Shown: piece after piece, positions 16,535 through 24,771 of the stretch
Layout: each line of letters starts with the position of its first letter
How positions within the stretch are numbered: the stretch's first letter is position 1
Source of the DNA: Psychroserpens luteus
GTDB taxonomy: Bacteria; Bacteroidota; Bacteroidia; Flavobacteriales; Flavobacteriaceae
Assembly (NCBI RefSeq): GCF_015319355.1
Contig: NZ_JADILU010000001.1
Location: 620,001 to 684,000, forward strand
Length of the DNA stretch: 64,000 nt
Reading direction: 5' to 3'
Program-made: the position numbers and the translations under genes
The notes under the pieces: generated by a model
Databases searched by the model: none
Seen by the model: the letters and a program-made list of their open reading frames with translations, nothing else
What the model was told of the DNA's origin: nothing

Positions 16535-17113
16535 ATGAGTATTGATAGAGAATTAAAGAAAAGAGCAGAAGATAAATGTGAATTGTGTGGTAGTGTTGAT
16601 CACTTAGAAATCCATACAGTTGCACCTATAAAAGACGAGAGCTTAGATAAATCATTGCTTGCTTGTAAAACTTGTGTTAGTCAAATTGAAGACCCAGAAA
16701 TTACAGATCCTAACCATTGGAGATGTTTAAATGATAGCATGTGGAGTGAACATCAACCCGTTCAAGTTATTGCTTGGAGAATGTTATCAAGGTTGAGAAA
16801 AGAAGGATGGCCTAAAGATTTATTAGACATGATGTACATGGAAGATGAAGTATTAGAGTTCGCTAAATCTACAGGAGAAGGTGAAGCAGATCCAGAAAAA
16901 TTAATTCATAGAGATGTTAATGGTGTTATTTTGGAACATGGAGATAGTGTGGTTCTAATAAAAGATCTTAAAATAAAAGGATCAAGTCAAGTTGCAAAGC
17001 AAGGTACTGCAGTTAGAAATATTCGTTTAGATCACGAAAACGAAACCTATATTGAAGGTAAAGTAGGACCAACATTAACGGTTATTATAACAGAATACGT
17101 TAAAAAACTATAA
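16535..17113 (+). CDS. PhnA-domain zinc-ribbon protein
   Basis: 192 residues from ATG 16535. The N-terminus carries a zinc ribbon (CELCG, then ACKTC) as in PhnA/YjdM proteins. The C-terminal 70 residues are the PhnA domain: RDVNGVILEHGDSVVLIKDLKIKGSSQVAKQGTAVRNI and the closing EGKVGPTLTVIITEYVKK. Despite the old name, PhnA is not a proven phosphonate enzyme, so function is open. An in-frame TTG lies 24 bases upstream but coincides with the -7 element. Followed after 5 bases by a DUF1272 gene, so likely cotranscribed. Confidence 0.85.
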   Translation: MSIDRELKKRAEDKCELCGSVDHLEIHTVAPIKDESLDKSLLACKTCVSQIEDPEITDPNHWRCLNDSMWSEHQPVQVIAWRMLSRLRKEGWPKDLLDMMYMEDEVLEFAKSTGEGEADPEKLIHRDVNGVILEHGDSVVLIKDLKIKGSSQVAKQGTAVRNIRLDHENETYIEGKVGPTLTVIITEYVKKL

Positions 17114-17118
17114 GCATC

Positions 17119-17382
17119 TTGTTAGAGGTTAGACCTACTTGCGAGAACTGTAATAAATCATTGCCTCACGATTCTAAAGAGGCAATGATTTGTACTTTTG
17201 AGTGTACATTCTGTAAAGATTGTGTTACACTATTAAAAGAGGTGTGCCCAAATTGTGGTGGTAATTTTACAGAACGACCAATACGACCAAAACATCTCCT
17301 TGAAAAATATCCAGTTTCAAAAACCATTGTTTTTAAGCCTGTAGATCTAGAAAAACACTACAACAAGATCGAAAACAAATAA
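17119..17382 (+). CDS. DUF1272 small zinc-finger-like protein
   Basis: 87 residues with paired cysteines (CENC, CTFECTFCKDC, CPNCGG) expected to bind zinc in a RING-like knuckle. The start codon is TTG: family members begin MLELRPNCE..., matching MLEVRPTCE here, and no ATG is available. It is 5 bases after the PhnA-domain gene, so probably made from the same message. Function unknown; the family is small, cytoplasmic and widespread. Confidence 0.8.
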   Translation: MLEVRPTCENCNKSLPHDSKEAMICTFECTFCKDCVTLLKEVCPNCGGNFTERPIRPKHLLEKYPVSKTIVFKPVDLEKHYNKIENK

Positions 17383-17397
17383 TACAGTTATCTTCAA

Positions 17398-18717
17398 TTA
17401 GTTTGCTATCCAGCCATCAATGATATCGTAAATGGACTGTTGCTTGTCTGATGAGAAACTGTTAATTCTAGTTCTGTGATCACCTTTCGGTTTTACGAAC
17501 TTATACAACTCTCTGTTTTTTGCAGTGTCAGTTAACTCAACAGCAGTAGAGCTCCAAGCATCATATTCGCCATAAATAAACAGTATTTTTTCTGCGGAAA
17601 TATCTAAATACGACTTAATCCCTTGCATAGCATTTAAGTCATAATCTTTAGTAACACCTTCTGGGAAAGCCCAATCAAATTTATAAATGGCCTCAGTATT
17701 TAAATAGTTTTTAAAAGGAGCAGTTTCATAACCATAAATTCCTTGTTGTGTTAATGCAGCCCAAAAATAAGGTTGAAGATCATCAACTGCTTTTTCTTCA
17801 AAGAAACCATAGCCAACGACATCAATAAGATGCTTATATATCTTTTCTACGGAAACATCTTGTGAAGGAATATTGCTAATAGGAATTCCCCATTGCCAAA
17901 AAGCAAATGAATATTCAAGAATAGTATAGTCTATAGCTTTTTCAACACCAAACTCCCAAGTCATGTTCTGCTTTGTGCCTTCATCTTTCATCATTTGTAA
18001 TAATGAAGCTCTATTTTCAAAACATAATTTCTGAAACGCTTCAATTTTATCTCTATCTGCTTTTGTAGCCACAGTTTTTAAAAATTGATAAACTCTAGGA
18101 TCTTCTCGTTGGTAATTTAATGGTCCAACATAGCAAACACTTGCATCTACGTTATTAGGAAAAAACCGACGATGAGCCATTGTTGTTTGGCATCCTTTTG
18201 AAATCCCAGTGGTTATAAATTTAGCATCTGGATATATAGCATCTCTAATAGCGTTGATGATAGTAGTTTGATCTTTAGCTGCATTTTCAATGGTTAAGGT
18301 ATTCCAGTCAATTTGCTTAGGACGAGAATTATTAAAATAACGATGTTCGATACTTAATTGATTGACTTTATAATGCGCTGCTAATTCTCCTGCACGCTCA
18401 GATCCAATTCCGTAACCTTTTAATTCTACAATTACAGGTAAGTTTTGATTTTCAAAGCCTAAGAATACACGCTGTCTAAATGTGCCTTTTGAAGCATCTT
18501 TATAATCAACAGGTTGCTCAAACCAAATTTCATAATTCTCATCAAAATGACTTGTTGGTTCTGTTTTTTGAATACTAACAACATTTTTTATAGAGGCTAG
18601 CTTTTCAAAATTAGAAATTTCTTTTACAACAATTGGAGCTACAACATGTTGTGTGGTTTTACAACTTACAATAGATAAAGCGAAAAGTAAAGCGTAAAAA
18701 AGATGAGTTGATTTCAT
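17398..18717 (-). CDS. S37-type (PS-10-like) serine peptidase lipoprotein
   Basis: 439 residues. A lipoprotein signal ends at LSIVSC (Cys19). The rest is an alpha/beta-hydrolase resembling the S37 tripeptidyl aminopeptidase family: FEQPVDYKD, YFNNSRPKQIDW, the nucleophile GISKGCQ (Ser173), FIYGEYDAWSS for the acid and GDHRTRI for the His. The usual GxSKGG has Cys in place of the last Gly. It should clip peptides at the outer membrane or in the periplasm. It stands alone, convergent with the DUF1272 gene and divergent from the second STAS gene. Confidence 0.8.
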   Translation of the reverse strand: MKSTHLFYALLFALSIVSCKTTQHVVAPIVVKEISNFEKLASIKNVVSIQKTEPTSHFDENYEIWFEQPVDYKDASKGTFRQRVFLGFENQNLPVIVELKGYGIGSERAGELAAHYKVNQLSIEHRYFNNSRPKQIDWNTLTIENAAKDQTTIINAIRDAIYPDAKFITTGISKGCQTTMAHRRFFPNNVDASVCYVGPLNYQREDPRVYQFLKTVATKADRDKIEAFQKLCFENRASLLQMMKDEGTKQNMTWEFGVEKAIDYTILEYSFAFWQWGIPISNIPSQDVSVEKIYKHLIDVVGYGFFEEKAVDDLQPYFWAALTQQGIYGYETAPFKNYLNTEAIYKFDWAFPEGVTKDYDLNAMQGIKSYLDISAEKILFIYGEYDAWSSTAVELTDTAKNRELYKFVKPKGDHRTRINSFSSDKQQSIYDIIDGWIAN

Positions 18718-19043
18718 AATGGTTTTCCTTTTTAGGGTAAAAATATATTAAAAGTAAAAATAACTAATGTCAAATGATAATACTGTTATTTATAAGAAAA
18801 CAGTGTGAATAGATGTGGACAAGCAATGCAAACTGTTATAAACGTGTATTTTATCGGTTAAAAAAGTCTATTGGTAATCTAAAACTAACCTATTATACAT
18901 TTAATCGAATAAGTAATAGTAACGCTCAAATATTTATGATATTTACAATGTTAGTTATTATAAATAGTTAATAATTGGCACGAATAATGATATTGATTGA
19001 TAGCAATTAAGAGTTATTCAATTTTAACCTAAATCAAATTATT
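18718..19043. other. Intergenic region before the second STAS gene
   Basis: 326 bases without a gene. Visible items: a weak hairpin (ACTGTT...AACAGT, 18782-18804) and a second ACTGTTAT at 18832, 50 bases from the first. No TAnnTTTG element and no copy of the 21-bp-period repeats found upstream of the first STAS gene. The start of the divergent S37 gene lies at its left edge. Confidence 0.4.
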
Positions 19044-19322
19044 ATGAACCTAGAAATCACATTCGCAAACAACTTTTTTAATGTAAAAGGAAATTTAGAT
19101 CGCAACAACATTCATGTGTTTAAAAAACATTTTAAAAATGTATTTGATAACACAAACGGAATCACAGTTAGTATAGAGAATCTATCTAGTATTGATCGAT
19201 ATGGTGTTAGTGCCATTGCTCAATTACATAATGAAGCACTAGTTAAAAACAAACGTTTATCTATTATTGGACTTGGTCAAAATAGTTTATACAACCATTT
19301 CAAAACTGAAGAAGCAGCTTAG
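19044..19322 (+). CDS. Small STAS-domain protein (second of two)
   Basis: 92 residues, the same length as the STAS protein at 4.9 kb and with the same spacing: FFNVKGNLDRNN, ITVSIENLSSIDRYGVSAIAQLHNEA and the closing LSIIGLG. The phospho-site box is Asp51-Arg52-Tyr53-Gly54, with Tyr where SpoIIAA has its phosphorylated Ser. Neither copy thus has Ser or Thr there. It is monocistronic: its stop codon abuts the stop of the convergent lipoprotein. It may be a paralogue acting with the polysaccharide locus, 2.6 kb away, but that is only suggested by similarity and proximity. Confidence 0.75.
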   Translation: MNLEITFANNFFNVKGNLDRNNIHVFKKHFKNVFDNTNGITVSIENLSSIDRYGVSAIAQLHNEALVKNKRLSIIGLGQNSLYNHFKTEEAA

Positions 19323-19805
19323 TTAACAGGACATATCTGCAACGATTTTCCATTGTCCATTTATTTTTTTGAAGATAATCATAAACACACCATTGGCATT
19401 GCCAACTGGTCGTGTTAAATGATATTCTCCCATAACCCAATAATTATTGTTTTCAATTTTAGAAATATCATTGATTACAAAACGGAGTGTACCACTTTCT
19501 GCTTTTGATGGATATCCTTTTTTGTAATTAGCTAACGTGTTATTCCAGCCCTTGGTAAGTCCGTTGCTACCATAAAACTTGAGGTTGTCGTCTTGCCAAT
19601 AGCCATCCATGAATCCTTCTAGATCGTGATTATTCCATGCTATTTCTTGAGCAGACATAAGCTCTTTAATACCTGTAATATCCTTTTCAAGATTTTTAAT
19701 GTTTTCTTCGGTCCCGATAGCTATCGGGATTGAAAGTTCAACCTCTTTGATTTCTGTTTGACAAGACAATACTATTGAAATCAAGAAAATAAATGTGTAT
19801 TTCAT
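19323..19805 (-). CDS. NTF2-like (DUF4440/SnoaL-like) lipoprotein
   Basis: 160 residues. A short lipoprotein signal ends at IVLSC (Cys15). The body is an NTF2-like alpha+beta cone: LMSAQEIAWNNHDLEGFMDGYWQDDNLKFYGSNGLTKGW, then WVMGEYHLTRPVG and VFMIIFKKINGQWKIVADMS. Family members are often binding proteins or enzymes of unclear role. An 18-bp perfect palindrome within the gene encodes part of SIPIAIGTE just after the signal, apparently an in-frame insertion of a dispersed repeat. Confidence 0.75.
   Translation of the reverse strand: MKYTFIFLISIVLSCQTEIKEVELSIPIAIGTEENIKNLEKDITGIKELMSAQEIAWNNHDLEGFMDGYWQDDNLKFYGSNGLTKGWNNTLANYKKGYPSKAESGTLRFVINDISKIENNNYWVMGEYHLTRPVGNANGVFMIIFKKINGQWKIVADMSC
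19712..19729. repeat. Perfect 18-bp palindrome within a coding sequence
   Basis: TCCCGATAGCTATCGGGA equals its own reverse complement. It is much more GC-rich than its surroundings and lies in frame in the NTF2-like lipoprotein gene, in the linker after the lipid-anchor Cys. It looks like a mobile palindromic element of the REP/ERIC kind tolerated in a disordered linker. Confidence 0.6.
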
Positions 19806-19851
19806 AAAAACTGTATTTAAAGATTAAATATAGTTTAAACAAAATTAATAC

Positions 19852-19875
19852 CTACAAGGTTTTAAAACCTTGCAG
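19852..19875. repeat. Dispersed hairpin repeat, copy 1
   Basis: CTACAAGGTTTT directly followed by AAAACCTTGCAG, an inverted repeat with one mismatch. The same element occurs perfectly at 45299-45329. It lies between the NTF2-like and DUF4407 genes, both on the minus strand. Confidence 0.6.
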
Positions 19876-19915
19876 AAAATAGCAATTAAAAAGTTTTAGG
19901 CTATTATTAACTGGT

Positions 19916-19936
19916 AGCTGAGCTTGTCGAAGCTAG
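19916..19936. repeat. Short palindromic repeat at the DUF4407 stop codon
   Basis: AGCTTGTCGAAGCT (19921-19934) is a 5-bp stem with a GTCG loop, preceded by TAGCTG. Its last bases supply the TAG stop of the DUF4407 gene (minus strand, 19933-19935). It resembles the short GC-richer repeats scattered in flavobacterial intergenic DNA (from general knowledge). Confidence 0.45.
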
Positions 19937-21033
19937 AGTGCATTTTTTTGATGTTTAAAAAAGGCATCTGCTTGTAGTTCCATGAGTTCTCGCGCTTTCT
20001 TTCGTTTATAGTTGTAGATTTCATTCTCTTCAGCAATGTCATTGTAAATTTTATTGTTGAGAGCTTGATCTGTTTTTAATAAAACTTCACGCTGACTTAC
20101 CTTTTGTTCAACCCAAGTTTTTACAGCGGTTTCTGCATCTTCTAGCTTGTAATCGTATTCACCTTTTGGAGACATTAATTTTGCTAAAATAGGAGAGGTC
20201 TCAATTGCTAAAAACAACAACAAAATAAATAATGATGGTAAAAAAGGTAATTCGCCCAACGCATTAACGCGAGCCATCAAACCATCAAAACCGTCAATAA
20301 TAGGTTGCGTCGTTGCTACTTGAGCATCATAATTAGAATTGAGTTGAGTGATTTGATTTTCAGTCGCTGTGATTTTGGCTTTATTATCTGCTTTTAGTTG
20401 TTGTAATTCTGCCAAAGCAGCATCATGTTTGTCTCGCTTTTCTTTGTAAACTGGTCCTTTTCCTAGAAGGTTTGTTCCAGCAGTACCTTCAGCTTCCGAA
20501 ATATACACGTCGTAAAGTGCATTGACTTCTGCCTCTTTTGTGGCTATTTGTGATTGAAGATTTAAAATTTCCGAAGACAATGCATCAACATTTGGTGTAA
20601 ATTGAGCAGCAATTTGGTCTTGATTAGCGAGCGTTAAATCATTTTTTTGCTCTAAAAGGACTTGATTAATTTCCTTTTCAAATATTTTAAGTTCCAGAGG
20701 TTTTGAAATTACAATTGCAATAATAACAGCAAGAATTAATCTTGGTGAGGCTTGGATAATTTCGTCTATAATATTATTTCGTTTTTTAATTGTTGATACT
20801 ATAAACCGATCTAAATTAAAAATTAATAAACCCCAAACAAAACCAAAGCCTATAGCAGCAAAAGCATTGTCAAAAACAGTATACAATGCATAGCTACAAG
20901 CAATAAAAGCCATTAAAGCTGTGAAAAATACAGTAGCTCCAATACCTGCAAATTTGTTTTGTTCGCCTATGGCGCAATTGTCCAGAATATCTGTATCTGC
21001 TCCAGAGCAGATGATGAAGAATTTTTTTAACAT
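19933..21033 (-). CDS. DUF4407 membrane protein with central coiled coil
   Basis: 366 residues. Two hydrophobic segments near 30-85 and one near 95-113 are followed by a long charged coiled coil (about 115-245: LSSEILNLQSQIATKEAEVNAL, then ALAELQQLKADNKAKITATENQITQLN), another helix near 262-282 (PFLPSLFILLLFLAIETSPILAKL) and a basic C-terminal tail. The start MLKKFFIICSGADTDIL and NLDRFIVSTIKK are hallmarks of DUF4407. Function unknown. It stands alone: a terminator hairpin at 21109-21136 separates it from the M56 gene upstream. Its stop falls within a short palindromic repeat. Confidence 0.85.
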   Translation of the reverse strand: MLKKFFIICSGADTDILDNCAIGEQNKFAGIGATVFFTALMAFIACSYALYTVFDNAFAAIGFGFVWGLLIFNLDRFIVSTIKKRNNIIDEIIQASPRLILAVIIAIVISKPLELKIFEKEINQVLLEQKNDLTLANQDQIAAQFTPNVDALSSEILNLQSQIATKEAEVNALYDVYISEAEGTAGTNLLGKGPVYKEKRDKHDAALAELQQLKADNKAKITATENQITQLNSNYDAQVATTQPIIDGFDGLMARVNALGELPFLPSLFILLLFLAIETSPILAKLMSPKGEYDYKLEDAETAVKTWVEQKVSQREVLLKTDQALNNKIYNDIAEENEIYNYKRKKARELMELQADAFFKHQKNAL

Positions 21034-21108
21034 GATTAGTGTTGATTTTTGATTGATTGTCTATTAGAACGCAAAAGCACCTTGTTTGTTACATTATTTA
21101 ACAAAAAA

Positions 21109-21136
21109 ACCTCTCAAGAGTTTAAACTTGAGAGGT
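21109..21136 (-). terminator. Terminator after the M56 gene
   Basis: ACCTCTCAAG / CTTGAGAGGT, a perfect 10-bp stem with an 8-base loop. On the minus strand it is followed by a run of T (GTTTTTTTG), so it should end transcription coming from the M56 peptidase gene. Confidence 0.8.
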
Positions 21137-21162
21137 CTAATTATATAATTATTGTAAAATGG

Positions 21163-24100
21163 TTAATTTTTTTTGCCCATGACGCCAACAAGTTTATCTG
21201 TTATTGTAATAATTACTGGAGGATGCGTATAACCATCATTGTCTTTAATATCATAAAGTTGAACTTGAGTTCCTTCTTTAGCTTTTTTGACTAAGTTTTT
21301 TACTGTTTTATTTAGTTCATTTCCTTTTACACTTTGAGTAGGTTTGCCTTGAAATTTAATTTTAAAACTAATCACATGAGCCTCCTTTAACGTTAGTGCT
21401 AATTTTTGCATCTTTTTTGAAGACAATATATATTGATTATCTTTTGATGTTTTGCCATTAACTATAACAGGTGTTTTGCTTTTGCCTCTATTTAAATTTA
21501 TAGGTGCTTTTGAAATAAATACTTGTGGTTGTTTACTATCTGTTTTAGTAGCTTGGAGGTTAAGTTCTTTATTGTTTTTTATAAGTTGGATGGCCTCATC
21601 AGAAGTTATTTTTTTATTCTCAAAAAAGAATATGGCGTTCTTTTTAGCCAAATCAATCACAAAATCTAAAGATGATTTTGGAGCAGGAGGAGGTGGGATA
21701 TCAACAATGTCTTTATGAGTTTTAGGTTTGTTATCGAAAAACTCTGCAACAATTTTTCCGTTACTATATACTTTGGTAATGTATTGTCCAGGAACAATGT
21801 TGGAGGCATTAATCTGGTTCTTACTAATTTTTGATCCAGATTTACTGACTTCAAAACCTTGTCTATTATAATATTTTGTATGGTTGTTTATACTTACAAA
21901 ATAATGTGCTTCATTATTGATTTTTAAGAAACCAGTTTTTACTTCATTACCCTTTTGTTGGCTTGGGTCATACTCTTGATCATCAACAATCACGTTGTAA
22001 GTCACACCACTATCAGATTTAATTTGGTGTACTTTTCGTTTATATTTTTCCTCAAACTCATCAATTGTTGCCTGCATTTTTACACGTTGCTCTGGAGTAG
22101 CGTTTTGTGGAATTGCTGGAGGAATTGGGTAATAGTCACTACCGTTTGGTCCATTGCCTTTTTTTGTTGGAGCAACAGGAGGTGGTGGAGGTGGAGGAAG
22201 CGTATCGTATATGTTTTTTAAATTATATTTCTCAATCAAAAGATGAAGTTCCTTTATAATATCTTCCGGAGCATTTTCATCATACTTAAAAACAATCTCT
22301 TTTGATTTGCTTTTATCGTTTGCGATAGCTCTAAAATAGGTTTCAATAGATGACAAAGTACTCAGCTCATCATCAACTAAAAATTGACCTCTATTATTTA
22401 GTAAAATCCACATGTGCTGATATTTATGTGTGTGTTTTGAAGAAGGTGGAGCAGGAGGTGGAGGTGGAGGTGGAAAATTAGGAAACGGTTGAGCATTTTC
22501 TTTCTGAGAATCACTCATTATACTATAAAGATATTCTAAGCGCTCTAAGTCTTTACGCTTAATAATTTGCTTACCTTTTGGTTGCTCATTGTACTTTTTC
22601 GCGAGTTGATTGTATTCTGCCAATTCTTTAGATGTGGCTCTTTCTTGAGTATTACTTTTTTTAATTGTAATAATTGCATTACTACTTAAAGGTTGCACAC
22701 CATTCTTGTATTTCTCTTCGTAATAATCATTAGAATATAAACTTACTTGGTAATAATGTTTACCATAATTAACAGCGTTTTTTTCTAATTTACTTTCATA
22801 AAATAAACTAAAAATCGATGGTGGATATGTGTCTAGCAAACTGTTATTAATGCGTTTTCCATCAAACCAAACTCCATATTGTTTAGAATTTTTCCAACGG
22901 TTTAAATCAGATTGTTGAGGAGACCTTTTATTTGGAACGGTTGCCTGTGGCATCAACAATTCTTTTTCTTCGGAAGTTAATTCAGCATAACTTTTTGTAG
23001 CATTAAGATTTCCGTTGCTATCAAGGATTCTAAAAGAAGCATTTTTATAATATTCATCTTTTTCTATTTGCTGAGTTTCCTCTACAAAATCTGCAACTTG
23101 AGAGGTGCAAATATTTATTTTTTTGATTCCAATAGCTCTCAAATCTTTAAAAATGTTGTCTTTTAACTCTAAAGATGCATCCGGATATATTTTTATAGAA
23201 ACTTTTAATTTAGAATTCTCTTTAAATAATTCTTCAATTTCACCAAAAGTGATGACTTCGTCTTCAAAAAGGAGTTCTTCATTTTCGTTGAGATATAACT
23301 CAATGATATCTGGACTAGTAATTTCTTTTACAACTTGATCTCGTTCTGTAAAACTGTAAAACAAAATTGCAATTAAGGGCAAAAGCAATATGCTTTTAAG
23401 CCAAATGGATTTTTTTGATGAGTGTGTTTTCATGACTGTAAATCGTTTTTTGATTGATGAATAATTAATGGCATTTGCCAATTCTTGATGTTCGGCTTTT
23501 GATGAGAAAGCCAGTAAAATGGTTTGGTATGTGGATGGTTCAATTCCGTTTTGTAAAACAGCTTGATCTGCTAGGTACTCGTGATTTAGTTTTACATCAC
23601 GTTTTAGTAGATAAATTAATGGATTAAACCAGAATATAATTTGTAGCAATTCTAAAATAAGTACATCAATACTATGCTTTTGCTTGGCATGAGTTTGTTC
23701 ATGCAAGAGTACTTCTTTTGGAATTTCACCTAGCTCAAACTTATATTTATTAAAGAAAATGTAATTAAAAAATGTATGTGGAATTTTTAAATTAGTAACT
23801 AAGACATTTATAAAACCTTCCGATTTTAATTTTGGATTGCTCTTAATTCTAGAAATAATATTATTCAAGTTGAAGCAAAACTTTAACAGAAAAACGATAA
23901 CTCCTAACCCGTAAAGCGACCATAAAATGATTGGTGTATAATCTACTTCAATAACTTCAGGAATAGTTTCAGTCATATCAAAATCTGATATCACAAAAGA
24001 TGAAAATTCTTCAACGATAACAGGTTCTATATATTCAATAATCGTTAATGATGGTATTAATAGAGCCAAAACCAAAGCACCTAATAAGTAAAACCGCTTA

Positions 24101-24192
24101 AACTTGTGTACACTAGATTTTTCTAATAACAGCTTGTAGAACACCATAAATATAGCAAGACAAGCACTAAATTTTAAAAGGTAGATAATCAT
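21163..24192 (-). CDS. M56-family (BlaR1-like) sensor metallopeptidase with long proline-rich tail
   Basis: 1009 residues. The first 300 resemble BlaR1/MecR1: membrane helices near 4-20, 35-52, 88-108 and 265-285, and the zinc site HEQTH in LLHEQTHAKQKHSIDVL followed by NHEYLADQAVL. Such proteins sense a signal at the membrane and cause cleavage of the partner BlaI repressor, encoded directly upstream. The 700-residue C-terminal part is periplasmic and lacks a beta-lactam sensor domain. It has at least three proline runs (PPPPPPPAPPSS, PPPPPPPVAP, PPPPAP) and repeats of an unknown alpha/beta module, so the signal is probably not a beta-lactam. Confidence 0.85.
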   Translation of the reverse strand: MIIYLLKFSACLAIFMVFYKLLLEKSSVHKFKRFYLLGALVLALLIPSLTIIEYIEPVIVEEFSSFVISDFDMTETIPEVIEVDYTPIILWSLYGLGVIVFLLKFCFNLNNIISRIKSNPKLKSEGFINVLVTNLKIPHTFFNYIFFNKYKFELGEIPKEVLLHEQTHAKQKHSIDVLILELLQIIFWFNPLIYLLKRDVKLNHEYLADQAVLQNGIEPSTYQTILLAFSSKAEHQELANAINYSSIKKRFTVMKTHSSKKSIWLKSILLLPLIAILFYSFTERDQVVKEITSPDIIELYLNENEELLFEDEVITFGEIEELFKENSKLKVSIKIYPDASLELKDNIFKDLRAIGIKKINICTSQVADFVEETQQIEKDEYYKNASFRILDSNGNLNATKSYAELTSEEKELLMPQATVPNKRSPQQSDLNRWKNSKQYGVWFDGKRINNSLLDTYPPSIFSLFYESKLEKNAVNYGKHYYQVSLYSNDYYEEKYKNGVQPLSSNAIITIKKSNTQERATSKELAEYNQLAKKYNEQPKGKQIIKRKDLERLEYLYSIMSDSQKENAQPFPNFPPPPPPPAPPSSKHTHKYQHMWILLNNRGQFLVDDELSTLSSIETYFRAIANDKSKSKEIVFKYDENAPEDIIKELHLLIEKYNLKNIYDTLPPPPPPPVAPTKKGNGPNGSDYYPIPPAIPQNATPEQRVKMQATIDEFEEKYKRKVHQIKSDSGVTYNVIVDDQEYDPSQQKGNEVKTGFLKINNEAHYFVSINNHTKYYNRQGFEVSKSGSKISKNQINASNIVPGQYITKVYSNGKIVAEFFDNKPKTHKDIVDIPPPPAPKSSLDFVIDLAKKNAIFFFENKKITSDEAIQLIKNNKELNLQATKTDSKQPQVFISKAPINLNRGKSKTPVIVNGKTSKDNQYILSSKKMQKLALTLKEAHVISFKIKFQGKPTQSVKGNELNKTVKNLVKKAKEGTQVQLYDIKDNDGYTHPPVIITITDKLVGVMGKKN

Positions 24193-24274
24193 AACTATTT
24201 AATTCGATGGTTATTATTGTTTTTTATTGTCTCATTGAACCTTGTTGATTCTTACAGTTATTCATAGTAATAAT

Positions 24275-24646
24275 CTACTTCGGTTTGTTTTTAATTTCTT
24301 TATCTATTATAGCTTTTAAGTCTTCTAATTCCTCTTTTGTGAGATCTGTTTCTTTCGTAAAAAATGAAGCAAATTGTGAGGCACTATCATTAAAAAATGT
24401 TTTAATTAAAGTATTAACGTGTTTAGAGAAATAGTCTTTTTTCTTGACCAAAGGGTAATATTCACGCGATTTTCCGTAGAGCTTATAAGCAACAAAACCT
24501 TTATCTATCATACGCTTTAAAAGCGTGGCAACAGTTGTAGTTGCTGGCTTTGGTTCTGGATAGGCTAATAGCAAATCTTTCATAAAAGCTTTTTCTTGCT
24601 TCCAGAGATATTGCATGAGTTGTTCTTCGGTTTTAGATAATTGCAT
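24275..24646 (-). CDS. BlaI/MecI/CopY-family transcriptional repressor
   Basis: 123 residues, the full length of the family. The N-terminal winged helix is MQLSKTEEQLMQYLWKQEKAFMKDLL, KPATTTVATLLKRMIDKGFV and YKLYGKSREYYPLVKKKDY. The C-terminal third is the dimerisation helix region where the partner protease would cut. It lies 82 bases before the M56 gene on the same strand, the standard repressor-sensor pair. Its own promoter contains an 18-bp dyad with the family operator core TACAnnTGTA, so it is autoregulated. Confidence 0.93.
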   Translation of the reverse strand: MQLSKTEEQLMQYLWKQEKAFMKDLLLAYPEPKPATTTVATLLKRMIDKGFVAYKLYGKSREYYPLVKKKDYFSKHVNTLIKTFFNDSASQFASFFTKETDLTKEELEDLKAIIDKEIKNKPK

Positions 24647-24667
24647 TGCTCTACATGTTTAGAATTC

Positions 24668-24703
24668 ACTCTACAAATGTAGAGTAAAAAATCTAATTAT
24701 CAA
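24668..24703 (-). promoter_or_regulatory. blaI promoter with superimposed BlaI operator
   Basis: ACTCTACA-AA-TGTAGAGT (24668-24685) is a dyad with perfect 8-bp arms holding the BlaI/MecI core TACAAATGTA. On the minus strand the same bases read TACATTTG (24681-24674), a perfect TAnnTTTG -7 element. A TTG at 24703-24701 stands 19 bases upstream as -33. Repressor binding would cover the -7 box. Confidence 0.8.
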
Positions 24704-24720
24704 AATAGTATTTATATGAT

Positions 24721-24749
24721 ATACTTCAAATACACTATATTTGAAGTAT
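24721..24749 (+). promoter_or_regulatory. Palindrome over the M28 peptidase promoter
   Basis: ATACTTCAAATA, five bases (CACTA), then TATTTGAAGTAT: perfect 12-bp arms. TATATTTG (24736-24743), a -7 consensus, is embedded in it. The peptidase ATG is at 24772. A probable operator; its regulator is not identified and the arms do not contain TACAnnTGTA. Confidence 0.65.
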
Positions 24750-24771
24750 TAAAAAAGAAAAATTGCCCACA

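Noticed and set aside
18782-18839. ACTGTTAT pair and weak hairpin before the second STAS gene as another LytTR-like site.
   Set aside because: Spacing is 50 bp, not 21, and the sequence matches the consensus poorly.
21666-22221. Open frames opposite the M56 gene around the proline runs.
   Set aside because: They arise from GGA/GGT-rich complement of proline codons and have no start signal or similarity.
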